DNA from: Hydrogenophilus thermoluteolus
GTDB lineage: Bacteria > Pseudomonadota > Gammaproteobacteria > Burkholderiales > Rhodocyclaceae
NCBI RefSeq assembly: GCF_003574215.1
Contig: NZ_AP018558.1
Span: 151,001 to 215,000, forward strand
Direction of reading: 5' to 3'
DNA length: 64,000 nt
Made by a program: the position numbers and the translations under genes
Notes under the pieces: generated by a model
Databases searched by the model: none
What the model saw: only the letters and a program-made list of their open reading frames with translations
Told to the model about the DNA's origin: nothing
Shown here: positions 8,589 through 16,782 of the stretch, in pieces
Layout of the letters: each line of letters starts with the position of its first letter
Numbering within the stretch: position 1 is the stretch's first letter

Positions 8589-10034
8589 TTAGAGCCTTTT
8601 TCGCAATTTCGCTGGCGGAATCGAAAGTGAATCGCGGTATTTTGCCACGGTTCGGCGGGCAATCACAATGCCTTCGGCAGCGAGTCGATCGGCGATCGCG
8701 GTATCGGAAAGGGGGCGATGGGGGTCTTCGGCGGCAATCAGTGCGCGAATCCGGCTTTTGATCGCGGCGGCCGAGGTGGCGTCGCCGTCGTCGGTGGCGA
8801 GCGCTGCGCTGAAAAAGGTTTTGAGTTCGAAGAGGCCGTTCGGAGCGAGCAGGTATTTGCCGGCGACGACGCGGGAAATGGTCGATTCGTGCAGCGTGAG
8901 CGCCTCAGCCACGGTTTTGAGGGTGAGCGGCTGCAAGGCGCGTTCGCCGTAGCGGAAGAAATCGGCCTGGTGGTCGACGATCGTCTGCCCGACGCGCAGC
9001 AAAGTGAAAGCGCGCTGGTGGAGCTGTTTGACGAACTGCTTCGCTTCGGCAAGCCGAGTTCGCCACGCTTCCGGGCTCTTGCGCCCGATCGACGCTTGAT
9101 AGAGCGGCGAGACGACCACGCGCGGGTACGCCGCCGGGTTGAGGTCGACGCGAAAACGATCTCCCTCTGGGGTGACGATCAGGTCGGGTATGACGGTGGG
9201 CGCCGTTTCGGTGCTGAATCGGCGCCCCGGTTTGGGGTCGAGCGATTCGACGAGCGCGATCGCCGCTTTGAGTTCCGCTTCGCTGCAGCCCAGGGTTTTG
9301 CGTAACCCGGCGTAGTCGCGTTTGGCCAAGAGTTCAAGTGCGTCGCGCACGAGGCGCTCGGCGAGGGTGCGTTCGGGTGACGCCGGGCGTTCTGCCAGTT
9401 GCAGTAAGAGACATTCGCTGAGTGAGCGCGCACCGACCCCTGTGGGGTCGAAGCGCTGCAATACTTTGAGCGCGACTTCCAGGGTTTCGGTATCGGCGGG
9501 GGGATCGACCCATTGGGCGATTTCCGCCAGCGGCGCGCAGAGGTAGCCGTTGTCGTCGAGCGCCTCGATCAACAGCAGGACGTGTTGCCGTACCGTTTCG
9601 GGAAGAAGCGTGAGTTCGGCTTGGGCGGTGAGGTGTTCGGTGAGCCCCTCGGGCGCGACGGCGGTTCGGTAAGGGTCGAACGGCTCGTCTTCCGGGGCGA
9701 TTCCCGGGGTGACCCCTTCCCAGTAGGCGTCGTATGGGGTGTCATCGGGTACGGATTCGCTCGCTTCGGCGGGCGGGACGGTTGCTTCGACGCGTTCGGT
9801 GTCGTTCGGCGCCGCTGGGGTGGCTCCTGCGTGGGTCACTTCGGCGCCGGTTGTCGCGGTTTCTTCCCATTCGTCGGCGCGGATCAGGAACGGATTTTGT
9901 TCGAGCGCTTCTTCGATCGCCTGGCGGAGTTCCGCAGCAGGTAGGGTGAGGAGGTGCAGCGACTGCTGCAGTTGCGGCGAGAGGGTGAGCGACGTTTGTG
10001 GTTTGAGGGCAAGCCCCGTGCCTAGCGTTTTCAT
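8589..10034 (-). CDS. rpoN: RNA polymerase sigma-54 factor
   Basis: The 481-aa protein has all three sigma-54 regions. Region I is glutamine/leucine-rich (LTLSPQLQQSLHLLTLP), followed by an acidic region II of variable length (about residues 60-120). The core-binding and HTH region comes next, and the diagnostic RpoN box ARRTVAKYR lies at 459-467. It directs transcription from -24/-12 promoters and needs AAA+ activators. It overlaps lptB by 4 bp. No obvious target promoter (TGGCAC-N5-TTGC) was found upstream of the pilus genes. Confidence 0.97.
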   Translation of the reverse strand: MKTLGTGLALKPQTSLTLSPQLQQSLHLLTLPAAELRQAIEEALEQNPFLIRADEWEETATTGAEVTHAGATPAAPNDTERVEATVPPAEASESVPDDTPYDAYWEGVTPGIAPEDEPFDPYRTAVAPEGLTEHLTAQAELTLLPETVRQHVLLLIEALDDNGYLCAPLAEIAQWVDPPADTETLEVALKVLQRFDPTGVGARSLSECLLLQLAERPASPERTLAERLVRDALELLAKRDYAGLRKTLGCSEAELKAAIALVESLDPKPGRRFSTETAPTVIPDLIVTPEGDRFRVDLNPAAYPRVVVSPLYQASIGRKSPEAWRTRLAEAKQFVKQLHQRAFTLLRVGQTIVDHQADFFRYGERALQPLTLKTVAEALTLHESTISRVVAGKYLLAPNGLFELKTFFSAALATDDGDATSAAAIKSRIRALIAAEDPHRPLSDTAIADRLAAEGIVIARRTVAKYRDSLSIPPAKLRKRL

Positions 10035-10765
10035 AGGCGGAACTGTTCGCCGAGATAGACGCGGCGGACTTCGCTGTGGGCAACGATCTCGTGCGGGGTT
10101 CCGGAGGCGATCACTTGGCCGTCGGCGAGGATCGACGCGCGGTCACAGATCCCGAGCGTTTCGCGCACGTTGTGGTCGGTGATGAGCACCGACACACCTC
10201 GGCTTTGCAGGAAGCGGATGATCCGTTGGATTTCGAGGACCGCGATCGGGTCGACTCCGGCGAAAGGTTCGTCGAGGAGGATGAGCCGCGGGTCGGTCGC
10301 GAGCGCGCGCGCGATTTCGAGCCGTCGCCGTTCGCCACCGGAGAGGGCCACACTGGGTTGATCGGCCAGGTGGGCGATCCCCAGCTCTTCGAGGAGCGCC
10401 ATTTCCCGCTGGGCGCGCTGCGGCGCGGGAACGCCGTGCAATTCCAGTACCGCACGGATGTTCTCCCGAACGGAGAGTTGACGGAAGATGCTCGCCTCTT
10501 GTGGTAGGTAAGCGAGCCCGTAGCGGGCGCGGCGGTGGATGGGCAGGTGGGTGATGTCGTGCTCCGAGAGCTGGATGCGCCCTTCGTCAGCGCGAATGAG
10601 CCCGACGATGAGGTAGAAGCAGGTGGTTTTGCCCGCGCCGTTCGGTCCCAGCAAGCCGACGATCTCGCCGGGCGCGACGGTCAAAGAGACCCCATCGACG
10701 ACGGCGCGTGCGCCGAAACGCTTGCGCAGGTTTTCGACGATCAAGAGCGACATGGTTTCAGACAT
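10031..10765 (-). CDS. lptB: LPS export ABC transporter ATP-binding protein
   Basis: This is the ATPase that powers extraction of lipopolysaccharide from the inner membrane by LptFGC. In the 244-aa product the Walker A is GPNGAGKT (residues 40-47), the signature is LSGGERRRLEIARAL, and Walker B is RLILLDEPFAGVDP. The usual LptB-specific continuation ITDHNVRETLGICDRA follows. The ATG at 10765 overlaps the recX stop by 8 bp (ATGTCTGA); a second ATG at 10753 is possible and neither has a strong ribosome binding site. In related bacteria lptA/lptC normally precede lptB; here recX does. Confidence 0.94.
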   Translation of the reverse strand: MSETMSLLIVENLRKRFGARAVVDGVSLTVAPGEIVGLLGPNGAGKTTCFYLIVGLIRADEGRIQLSEHDITHLPIHRRARYGLAYLPQEASIFRQLSVRENIRAVLELHGVPAPQRAQREMALLEELGIAHLADQPSVALSGGERRRLEIARALATDPRLILLDEPFAGVDPIAVLEIQRIIRFLQSRGVSVLITDHNVRETLGICDRASILADGQVIASGTPHEIVAHSEVRRVYLGEQFRL

Positions 10766-11258
10766 CCGGTGGCAGCGCCACGTCTTCGGGCGGGTCGGAG
10801 AGGAGCGCGCGGATCGTCTCCCACGAAAAGCCGCGCGCTGCCAGAAAGCGGGCTTGCTTCTGCCACGCCTGCGGGGTCGTGGGCGGGGATCGGAATTTCT
10901 TGCGCCAGACCGCAGCGGCGCGTTCGCGCTCGTCACCCAGTTCGGCTTCGGTTTCAGCGAGCGCCTGCGCGACGTCCGCGTCGCTCACCCCACGGGCGTG
11001 GAGCCGGTAGGCAATCGCGCGGTTGCCTTGCCGTTCGGCGAGCCGTCGGGCATGGAGCGACGCAGCGCGCCGGTCGCTCAAAAAACCGTGCCGTTCGGCG
11101 CGTTCCAGCAGTTCCGCTACGGTCTCCTCCGCTATCCCGCGCCGCGCGAGCGCCGCGGCGAGTTCGGCACGCGTGTATTCGCGGCGGGCCAAGAGGCGCA
11201 GCGCGATCGACCACGGTGACGCGCTCGTGTGTGCGGAGGCGGAACGAACGGGGCTCAT
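10758..11258 (-). CDS. recX: Regulatory protein RecX
   Basis: The product (166 aa) is a RecA modulator. It is built of short three-helix repeats rich in Ala/Arg/Glu (IALRLLARREYTRAELAAAL, then ERHGFLSDRRAA), as in the RecX family. RecX caps RecA filaments and limits recombinase activity. It starts 39 bp after the recA stop, the standard arrangement, and its stop codon is inside the start region of lptB. There is no terminator-like hairpin with a T-run between recA and recX or after recX. Confidence 0.92.
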   Translation of the reverse strand: MSPVRSASAHTSASPWSIALRLLARREYTRAELAAALARRGIAEETVAELLERAERHGFLSDRRAASLHARRLAERQGNRAIAYRLHARGVSDADVAQALAETEAELGDERERAAAVWRKKFRSPPTTPQAWQKQARFLAARGFSWETIRALLSDPPEDVALPPDV

Positions 11259-11297
11259 GCCGCTGGGTCACGAGTGGCGAAAGCGGGCGGCATCCGT

Positions 11298-12377
11298 TCA
11301 GGTCGCCGTCGCATCACTGGGTTCGGCTGCTGCACCATCCTGGGGAGCCGTGCTCCCTTGTGGCAGAGCGTCTGGCGCAGGCAACGGGGGCAGCCCGACC
11401 GCGGCGCGGATGCGGTTTTCGATCTCCCGCGCCAGCGCCGGGTTTTGTTTCAGGAATTCGCGGACGTTGTCTTTGCCTTGCCCTAGCCGCTGTCCTTCGT
11501 ATGCATACCACGCGCCGGTTTTGTCGACGATTTTGTATTGCACGCCGAGGTCGATGATCTCCCCTTCGCGCGAAATCCCTTCGCCATAGAGGATGTCGAA
11601 ACTCGCCTCTTTGAAGGGCGGAGCCACTTTGTTCTTCACCACTTTGACGCGGGTCTCCGACCCCAGCGCTTCGTCGCCCTTTTTGATCGTGCCGGTTTTG
11701 CGGATGTCCAGGCGCACGCTCGCGTAGAATTTGAGCGCGTTGCCACCGGTGGTGGTTTCGGGGTTGCCGAACATCACGCCGATCTTCATCCGGATCTGGT
11801 TGATGAAGATCACCATCGTATTGGTGCGGGCGATGCTCGCGGTGAGTTTGCGCAGCGCCTGGCTCATGAGGCGCGCCTGCAACCCGGGTAGAGAGTCGCC
11901 CATGTCACCCTCGATCTCCGCTTTCGGGGTGAGCGCCGCGACCGAGTCGATCACGATCACATCGACGCCGCCGGAGCGGACCAACATGTCGGCGATCTCG
12001 AGCGCTTGCTCACCCGTGTCGGGCTGCGAAACCAACAGTTCGTCGATTTGAACGCCCAGTTTTTTCGCATACTGCACGTCAAGCGCGTGTTCGGCGTCGA
12101 TGAACGCCGCTACGCCGCCCAGTTTTTGCGCTTCGGCGATCACGTGCAACGTCAAGGTGGTCTTGCCCGAGGATTCGGGGCCGTAGATCTCGATCACACG
12201 ACCGCGCGGCAAGCCGCCGATACCGAGCGCGATGTCGAGCCCCAACGAGCCGGTGGAGATCGCTTCGATGTTGCGTTCGACGCGGTCTTGCCCCAGGCTC
12301 ATCACCGCCCCTTTGCCGTACTGCCGTTCGATCTGCGCGAGCGCCGCCTGTAGCGCTTTGCGTTTTTCTTCGTTCAT
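11298..12377 (-). CDS. recA: DNA recombinase RecA
   Basis: The ATG at 12377 is preceded by an AGGA site and gives 359 aa. The product has the Walker A motif GPESSGKTTL (about 66-75), the L1/L2 loop region (MSQALRKLTASIARTN and FGNPETTTGGNALKF) and an acidic C-terminal tail. RecA catalyses strand exchange and LexA/UmuD autocleavage. The open frame continues upstream, but that extension has no RecA similarity. A good sigma-70 promoter lies 35-63 bp upstream, listed separately. I find no canonical CTGT-N8-ACAG SOS box there. Confidence 0.98.
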   Translation of the reverse strand: MNEEKRKALQAALAQIERQYGKGAVMSLGQDRVERNIEAISTGSLGLDIALGIGGLPRGRVIEIYGPESSGKTTLTLHVIAEAQKLGGVAAFIDAEHALDVQYAKKLGVQIDELLVSQPDTGEQALEIADMLVRSGGVDVIVIDSVAALTPKAEIEGDMGDSLPGLQARLMSQALRKLTASIARTNTMVIFINQIRMKIGVMFGNPETTTGGNALKFYASVRLDIRKTGTIKKGDEALGSETRVKVVKNKVAPPFKEASFDILYGEGISREGEIIDLGVQYKIVDKTGAWYAYEGQRLGQGKDNVREFLKQNPALAREIENRIRAAVGLPPLPAPDALPQGSTAPQDGAAAEPSDATAT

Positions 12378-12411
12378 CACGGGTTCCTGTCGCAATTTTG
12401 GTATCGCAGCA

Positions 12412-12440
12412 ATGGTAGCGCGTGGGGCGGGTGCGTGCAA
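12412..12440 (-). promoter_or_regulatory. Predicted recA promoter (TTGCAC-17-TACCAT)
   Basis: On the minus strand TTGCAC (12440-12435) and TACCAT (12417-12412) are separated by exactly 17 bp, giving a start about 28 nt before the recA ATG. The match to sigma-70 consensus is moderate (3/6 and 4/6). Confidence 0.5.
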
Positions 12441-12446
12441 GCACCC
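12429..12446. promoter_or_regulatory. 18-bp dyad over the recA -35 box
   Basis: GGGTGC at 12429-12434 and GCACCC at 12441-12446 form a perfect inverted repeat with a 6-bp centre that coincides with the predicted recA -35. It lies just upstream of the divergent efflux promoter. It could be an operator for a repressor acting on recA, or for one acting on both directions. Confidence 0.4.
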
Positions 12447-12451
12447 AGCTA

Positions 12452-12480
12452 TTGACTTTATGGTCATTTTTTCAGATACT
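12452..12480 (+). promoter_or_regulatory. Predicted promoter of the RND efflux operon (TTGACT-17-GATACT)
   Basis: TTGACT at 12452-12457 and GATACT at 12475-12480 have an ideal 17-bp spacer. Transcription would start near 12487, giving a leader of about 25 nt with the AAGGGAG site at 12496-12502 before the ATG at 12513. Confidence 0.55.
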
Positions 12481-12512
12481 GGCGATCAAGCCAACAAGGG
12501 AGTTTGCAGCGA

Positions 12513-13664
12513 ATGAGCATAGGGAAGAAGCGCGGCGCGACGCAGGGCGAAGGGGTACCCGATGCGCTGCGGGCATCGTCGCGACCGATGTCGTCCTTAC
12601 TGCGGTGTGTCGTGTGGGTGTTTGCCGCAGCGTCGGTATGGGGGCCGCTCGGGAACGCGGCGCAGGCCGAGCAAACGGCGTCGAAGCCGACGGCAGCGGC
12701 GGGCAAGGCGTCGCAACCGTTGCCGACGGTGGTCGTGGTGCGCGCGGTTCGCGAAACCGTCGTGGTCGAAACCGACGTCCCGGGGCGGCTTGCCGCAAGC
12801 CGCAAAGCCGAGGTGCGCGCGCGGGTGGAAGGGATCGTCGAAGCGCAACGCTACCGCGAAGGGAGCGAAGTGCAGGCGGGGCAGACCCTCTTTGCGCTCG
12901 ACGACCGCCCCTACCGTGCTGCGCTTCAGGCGGCCGAAGCGCTCGTTGCGCAGCGGCGGGCCGAGCTGAAGCGGCAAGAGGCGCTGGTGCGCCAAGGGTT
13001 CGCTTCGCCCCAGACGCTCGACGTGGCGCGCGCCAATCTGGCGGCCGCCGAGGCGCAAAAGACCCAAGCGGCGCTCAATCTCGAATATGCCAAAGTGCCC
13101 GCGCCGATCGCCGGACGGGCGGGACGCGCACTGGTGACCGAGGGGGCGCTCGTCGGGCACGGGGAGGCGACGCTGCTCACGACGATCGAGGTGCTCGACC
13201 CGATCCATGCGTTGATTACCGAACCGCAGGCGCAGTGGTTGGCGCGGCGCACGCTCGCGCATCTGCCGCCCCCCCGCTTGGTGATCGACGATGCGGTGGT
13301 CGCGATGGGCGAATGGATCGTTTCGGATGCTGCGGTCGACCCGGCAACCGGGACGGTGACGTCGAAAGTGGCGTTTCCCAATCCCGATCGACGGTGGTTG
13401 CCTGGGATGTTCGTGAAGGTCCGGGTGCCGGTCGCGGAGCGCGAAGCGGTGGTGGTACCGCAACGCGCGCTGGTTTCCAATAGCGCCGGGCTCTTCGTCT
13501 GGGTAGTTGCCGACGGGCAAGCGCGGCTGCAACCGGTAACGCTGGGTGGATTTTCGGGGGAGAACGTCGTCGTTGCTTCGGGCCTGAACGGGGGCGAAGC
13601 GGTGGTGGTTTCCGGCCAGGCGCGGCTGCAGCCGCCGGGTGGGCCGGTGACGGTGCAGGAGTGA
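12513..13664 (+). CDS. RND efflux periplasmic adaptor (membrane fusion protein)
   Basis: This AcrA/MexA-type protein links an inner membrane RND pump to an outer membrane channel. A lipoyl half-motif pair is visible (GRLAASRKAEVRARVEGIV and VPAPIAGRAGRALVTEG) flanking a helical hairpin rich in Ala/Glu/Gln, then beta-barrel and membrane-proximal regions ending VVVSGQARLQPPGG. The chosen ATG at 12513 follows an AAGGGAG site; the hydrophobic signal (SSLLRCVVWVFAAASVWG) begins only about 27 residues later, so an alternative ATG at 12588 without a ribosome binding site is possible. No lipobox cysteine is evident. The pump gene follows after 4 bp. No outer membrane factor gene is nearby. Confidence 0.92.
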   Translation: MSIGKKRGATQGEGVPDALRASSRPMSSLLRCVVWVFAAASVWGPLGNAAQAEQTASKPTAAAGKASQPLPTVVVVRAVRETVVVETDVPGRLAASRKAEVRARVEGIVEAQRYREGSEVQAGQTLFALDDRPYRAALQAAEALVAQRRAELKRQEALVRQGFASPQTLDVARANLAAAEAQKTQAALNLEYAKVPAPIAGRAGRALVTEGALVGHGEATLLTTIEVLDPIHALITEPQAQWLARRTLAHLPPPRLVIDDAVVAMGEWIVSDAAVDPATGTVTSKVAFPNPDRRWLPGMFVKVRVPVAEREAVVVPQRALVSNSAGLFVWVVADGQARLQPVTLGGFSGENVVVASGLNGGEAVVVSGQARLQPPGGPVTVQE

Positions 13665-13668
13665 AACG

Positions 13669-16600
13669 ATGGCGCGCTTTTTCGTCGACCGGCCCGTCTT
13701 CGCAGCGGTCATCGCGCTCTTGATCACGCTTGCCGGGGCATTGGCGCTCGTCAATTTGCCGGTGGCGCAATACCCGGCGGTGGCGCCGCCGCAGGTGGCG
13801 TTTACCGTGACCTACCCGGGGGCGTCCGCCAAGACCGTCGAAGACAACGTCCTCAAGGTGCTCGAACAGGAGATGAACGGGATCGAAGGGCTCCTCTACA
13901 TGGAGTCGAGCGCCGAACTGGGGCGCGGGACGCTCACCCTCACCTTCGAAACCGGTACCGACCCGGAATTGGCGAGTGTCGAAGCGCAGAACCGCTACCG
14001 TCGGGTCGAGGCGCGGTTGCCCGACGAGGTGAAGGCGCGGGGGGTAACCGTGACCAAACCGCAGCGCAACTGGTTGATGATCGTCGCGGTGAATGCGCCG
14101 CAAGGCGGCTATTCGGCCGTCGACCTCGGTTCGATCGTCGCCGCGCAGGTCCTCGACCCGATCCGACGTGTTCCTGGGGTTGGAGAAGCGGTGCTCTTCG
14201 GGACCGAATACGCGATGCGGATCTGGCTCGACCCCGACCGGCTCCGTGCGTTCGGGTTGACGCCCTTAGCGGTGGCGAACGCGATCCGCGCGCAGAACGT
14301 CGATTTGGCGTTGGGCGAAATCGGCCAACTGCCTGCGGTGCCGGGGCAGCAGATCAACGCGATCCTCACCGCGCAAGGGAAACTGACCACGCCGCAGGCG
14401 TTTCGGCAGATCATCGTCCGCGCCGAACCGAACGGTGCGCAGGTTCGGTTGGGTGATGTCGCAGAGGTCGAGCTCGGCGCCGACAGTTACGACGTGGTGG
14501 CGCGGCTCAATCAGGCGCCGAACGCCGCGATCGGGATCCGCACCGCGCCGGGTGCCAATGCGCTGGAGGTGGCGAACGCGGTGAAAGCGCGGATGCGCGA
14601 ACTCGAACCCTTCTTGCCCCCCGGCGTCCAGTGGGAGGTGCCGTACGACACCAGCCGCTTCGTCGAGATCTCGATCCGTGAGGTGGTGAAGACGCTCGTC
14701 GAGGCGGTGGTGCTGGTGTTCCTGGTGATGTGGCTCTTTTTGGGTAACCTGCGCGCGACCTTGATCCCGATGGTGACGGTACCGGTGGCGCTCGCGGGCG
14801 CTGTGGCGGTGCTGTGGCTCCTTGGCTATTCGATCAACGTGCTCACCCTTTTTGCGATGGTGCTCGCGATCGGGATCTTGGTCGACGATGCGATCATCGT
14901 GGTGGAAAACGTCGAACGCCATCTGGTCGAAGAGGGGTTGTCGCCGCGCGAAGCGACGGTGGTGGCGATGCGTGAGATCTCCGGCGCGGTGATCGGCGTT
15001 TCCGCAGCGCTCATTGCGGTGTTCGCGCCGCTCCTCTTTTTCGGGGGGTCGGTGGGGGTGATCTACCGCCAGTTTGCGGTCACTCTGATCGCGACGATGG
15101 TCTTTTCGGCGTTTCTGGCGTTGTCGCTCGCCCCGGCCCTTGCCGCGGCGTTCCTTCGTGCGCCGAAGCGCCACCAACCGCGCGTGTTCGACCGCTTTTT
15201 CTTCTGGTTGCGGGATCGCTTCGGCGCCGCGACTGCTGCGATCGTGGTGCGCCCCGTGCGTTGGCTGCTGCTCTATGGGGCGATCGTTGCCGCTGCGGGG
15301 TGGCTCTTCGTGAAGTTGCCGACGGCGTTCCTGCCCGACGAAGACCAAGGGTATATCATCGCGGTGGTCCAATTGCCCGCTGGCGCCACGCGCGAACGCA
15401 CCGAAGCGGTGTTGAGCGAAGTCGAACGCTTTTACCTGGCGCAGCCCGAGGTGGCGCGGGTGGTCGGGGTGCTCGGCTTCTCTTTCTTCGGGCGCGGGCA
15501 AAATACCGCGATTGCGTTCGTGCCGCTCAAACATTGGGACGAACGGCCCGAGGCGAGCCAGAGCGCGCAGGCGCTCGTTGCCCGTACCTACCGCGAACTG
15601 GCGCCGCGGCTACCCGACGCGCTCATTGTTGCCGTCAACCCGCCACCCATTCCCGAACTCGGTGCGGTGGGCGGTTTCGATTTCCGGTTGTTGGACCGCA
15701 CCGGCACGGAGCGCGCCGGTCTGTTGGACGCGCGCAACCGGCTGCTTGCCGCGGCAGCGCAAGACCCGCGGCTCTTCGGCGTGCGCCCGGAAGGGCAGGA
15801 ACCGGCGCCTGCGGTGCGTTTGGCGATCGATCGCGAGCGGGCGGCGGTCTACGGGATCGACCAACAGACGCTCAACGAGACGTTGGCGATGACGCTCGGC
15901 ACCGCGTACCTGGGGGACTTTCTCATGGACGGGCGTGTGCGGCGGGTGCAGATGAGCGCCGCGCCATCGTGGCGCGCAGCGCCCGAAACGGTGTTGCAGC
16001 TCCCGATCATGGGGCGGCAAGGGCAGGTGACGACGCTGGCGGCGATCGCCTCGGCGCAGTGGGAAACCGCTCCGCCGCGGCTCGATCGGTTCAACGGAGT
16101 GCCGTCGGTGAAGATCGGCGGGCAGGCAGCCCCCGGCGTCTCTTCGGGCGAGGCGATGGCGGCGATCGCTGCATTGGCGCGCGCGGTGTTGCCCGCTGGC
16201 TACGACTTTGCCTGGGCGACCACCTCATACGAAGAGCAGTTGGCCGGTGCGCAAGCGCCGCTCCTTTTCGTCGTCGCGGTGGTGGTGGTCTATCTGGCGC
16301 TTGCGGCGCTTTATGAGAGTTGGCGCACGCCTGCGGCGATCCTTCTCGTGGTGCCGTTTGGCGTGTTGGGCGCCGCCAGCGCGGCGTTGTGGCGGGGGCT
16401 TCCTAACGACGTCTTTTTCAAGGTGGGCTTGATCGTGATGATCGGTCTATCGGCGAAGAACGCGATCCTGATCGCCGAATTCGCGCGCCAGCGCGAAGCG
16501 CAAGGGCAGTCGCGGCTTGCTGCGGTGGTCGAGGCGGCGCGGTTGCGGCTGCGGCCGATTCTGATGACGTCGCTTACCTTCATCCTTGCGGCGGTGCCAC

Positions 16601-16782
16601 TTGCGCTCTCCAGCGGTGCGGGGGCTGCGAGCCGCCACGCGGTCGGCACCGGTGTGGTTGGGGGGATGGTTGCCGCAACCTTTTTGGCGATCTTCTGGGC
16701 GCCGCTCTTTTACCGCTTGGTCGCGTCGCGCCCGGCAAGCCAGGTTGTGGCGAATTCGGCAGCCGGAGCAGGGCGGCCGTAA
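13669..16782 (+). CDS. RND multidrug efflux pump, inner membrane (HAE1/AcrB family)
   Basis: The product (1037 aa) is full length for an AcrB/MexB-type proton antiporter. It starts MARFFVDRPVFAAVIALLIT, as AcrB does. It keeps the paired aspartates of TM4 (GILVDDAIIVVENVER) and the TM10 lysine (GLSAKNAILIAEFARQ) needed for proton relay. Two large periplasmic porter/docking loops follow TM1 and TM7 (PTAFLPDEDQGYIIAVVQLP). Substrates cannot be read from sequence; the hydrophobic and amphiphilic drugs of HAE1 pumps are the natural guess. Its last 73 bp overlap, tail to tail, the coding end of the GGDEF/EAL gene. Confidence 0.95.
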   Translation: MARFFVDRPVFAAVIALLITLAGALALVNLPVAQYPAVAPPQVAFTVTYPGASAKTVEDNVLKVLEQEMNGIEGLLYMESSAELGRGTLTLTFETGTDPELASVEAQNRYRRVEARLPDEVKARGVTVTKPQRNWLMIVAVNAPQGGYSAVDLGSIVAAQVLDPIRRVPGVGEAVLFGTEYAMRIWLDPDRLRAFGLTPLAVANAIRAQNVDLALGEIGQLPAVPGQQINAILTAQGKLTTPQAFRQIIVRAEPNGAQVRLGDVAEVELGADSYDVVARLNQAPNAAIGIRTAPGANALEVANAVKARMRELEPFLPPGVQWEVPYDTSRFVEISIREVVKTLVEAVVLVFLVMWLFLGNLRATLIPMVTVPVALAGAVAVLWLLGYSINVLTLFAMVLAIGILVDDAIIVVENVERHLVEEGLSPREATVVAMREISGAVIGVSAALIAVFAPLLFFGGSVGVIYRQFAVTLIATMVFSAFLALSLAPALAAAFLRAPKRHQPRVFDRFFFWLRDRFGAATAAIVVRPVRWLLLYGAIVAAAGWLFVKLPTAFLPDEDQGYIIAVVQLPAGATRERTEAVLSEVERFYLAQPEVARVVGVLGFSFFGRGQNTAIAFVPLKHWDERPEASQSAQALVARTYRELAPRLPDALIVAVNPPPIPELGAVGGFDFRLLDRTGTERAGLLDARNRLLAAAAQDPRLFGVRPEGQEPAPAVRLAIDRERAAVYGIDQQTLNETLAMTLGTAYLGDFLMDGRVRRVQMSAAPSWRAAPETVLQLPIMGRQGQVTTLAAIASAQWETAPPRLDRFNGVPSVKIGGQAAPGVSSGEAMAAIAALARAVLPAGYDFAWATTSYEEQLAGAQAPLLFVVAVVVVYLALAALYESWRTPAAILLVVPFGVLGAASAALWRGLPNDVFFKVGLIVMIGLSAKNAILIAEFARQREAQGQSRLAAVVEAARLRLRPILMTSLTFILAAVPLALSSGAGAASRHAVGTGVVGGMVAATFLAIFWAPLFYRLVASRPASQVVANSAAGAGRP

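Noticed and set aside
12378..12512. A LexA box before recA.
   Set aside because: CTGC/ACAG-like fragments occur but at a spacing of 22 bp or more, not the 8-bp spacing of a CTGT-N8-ACAG site.
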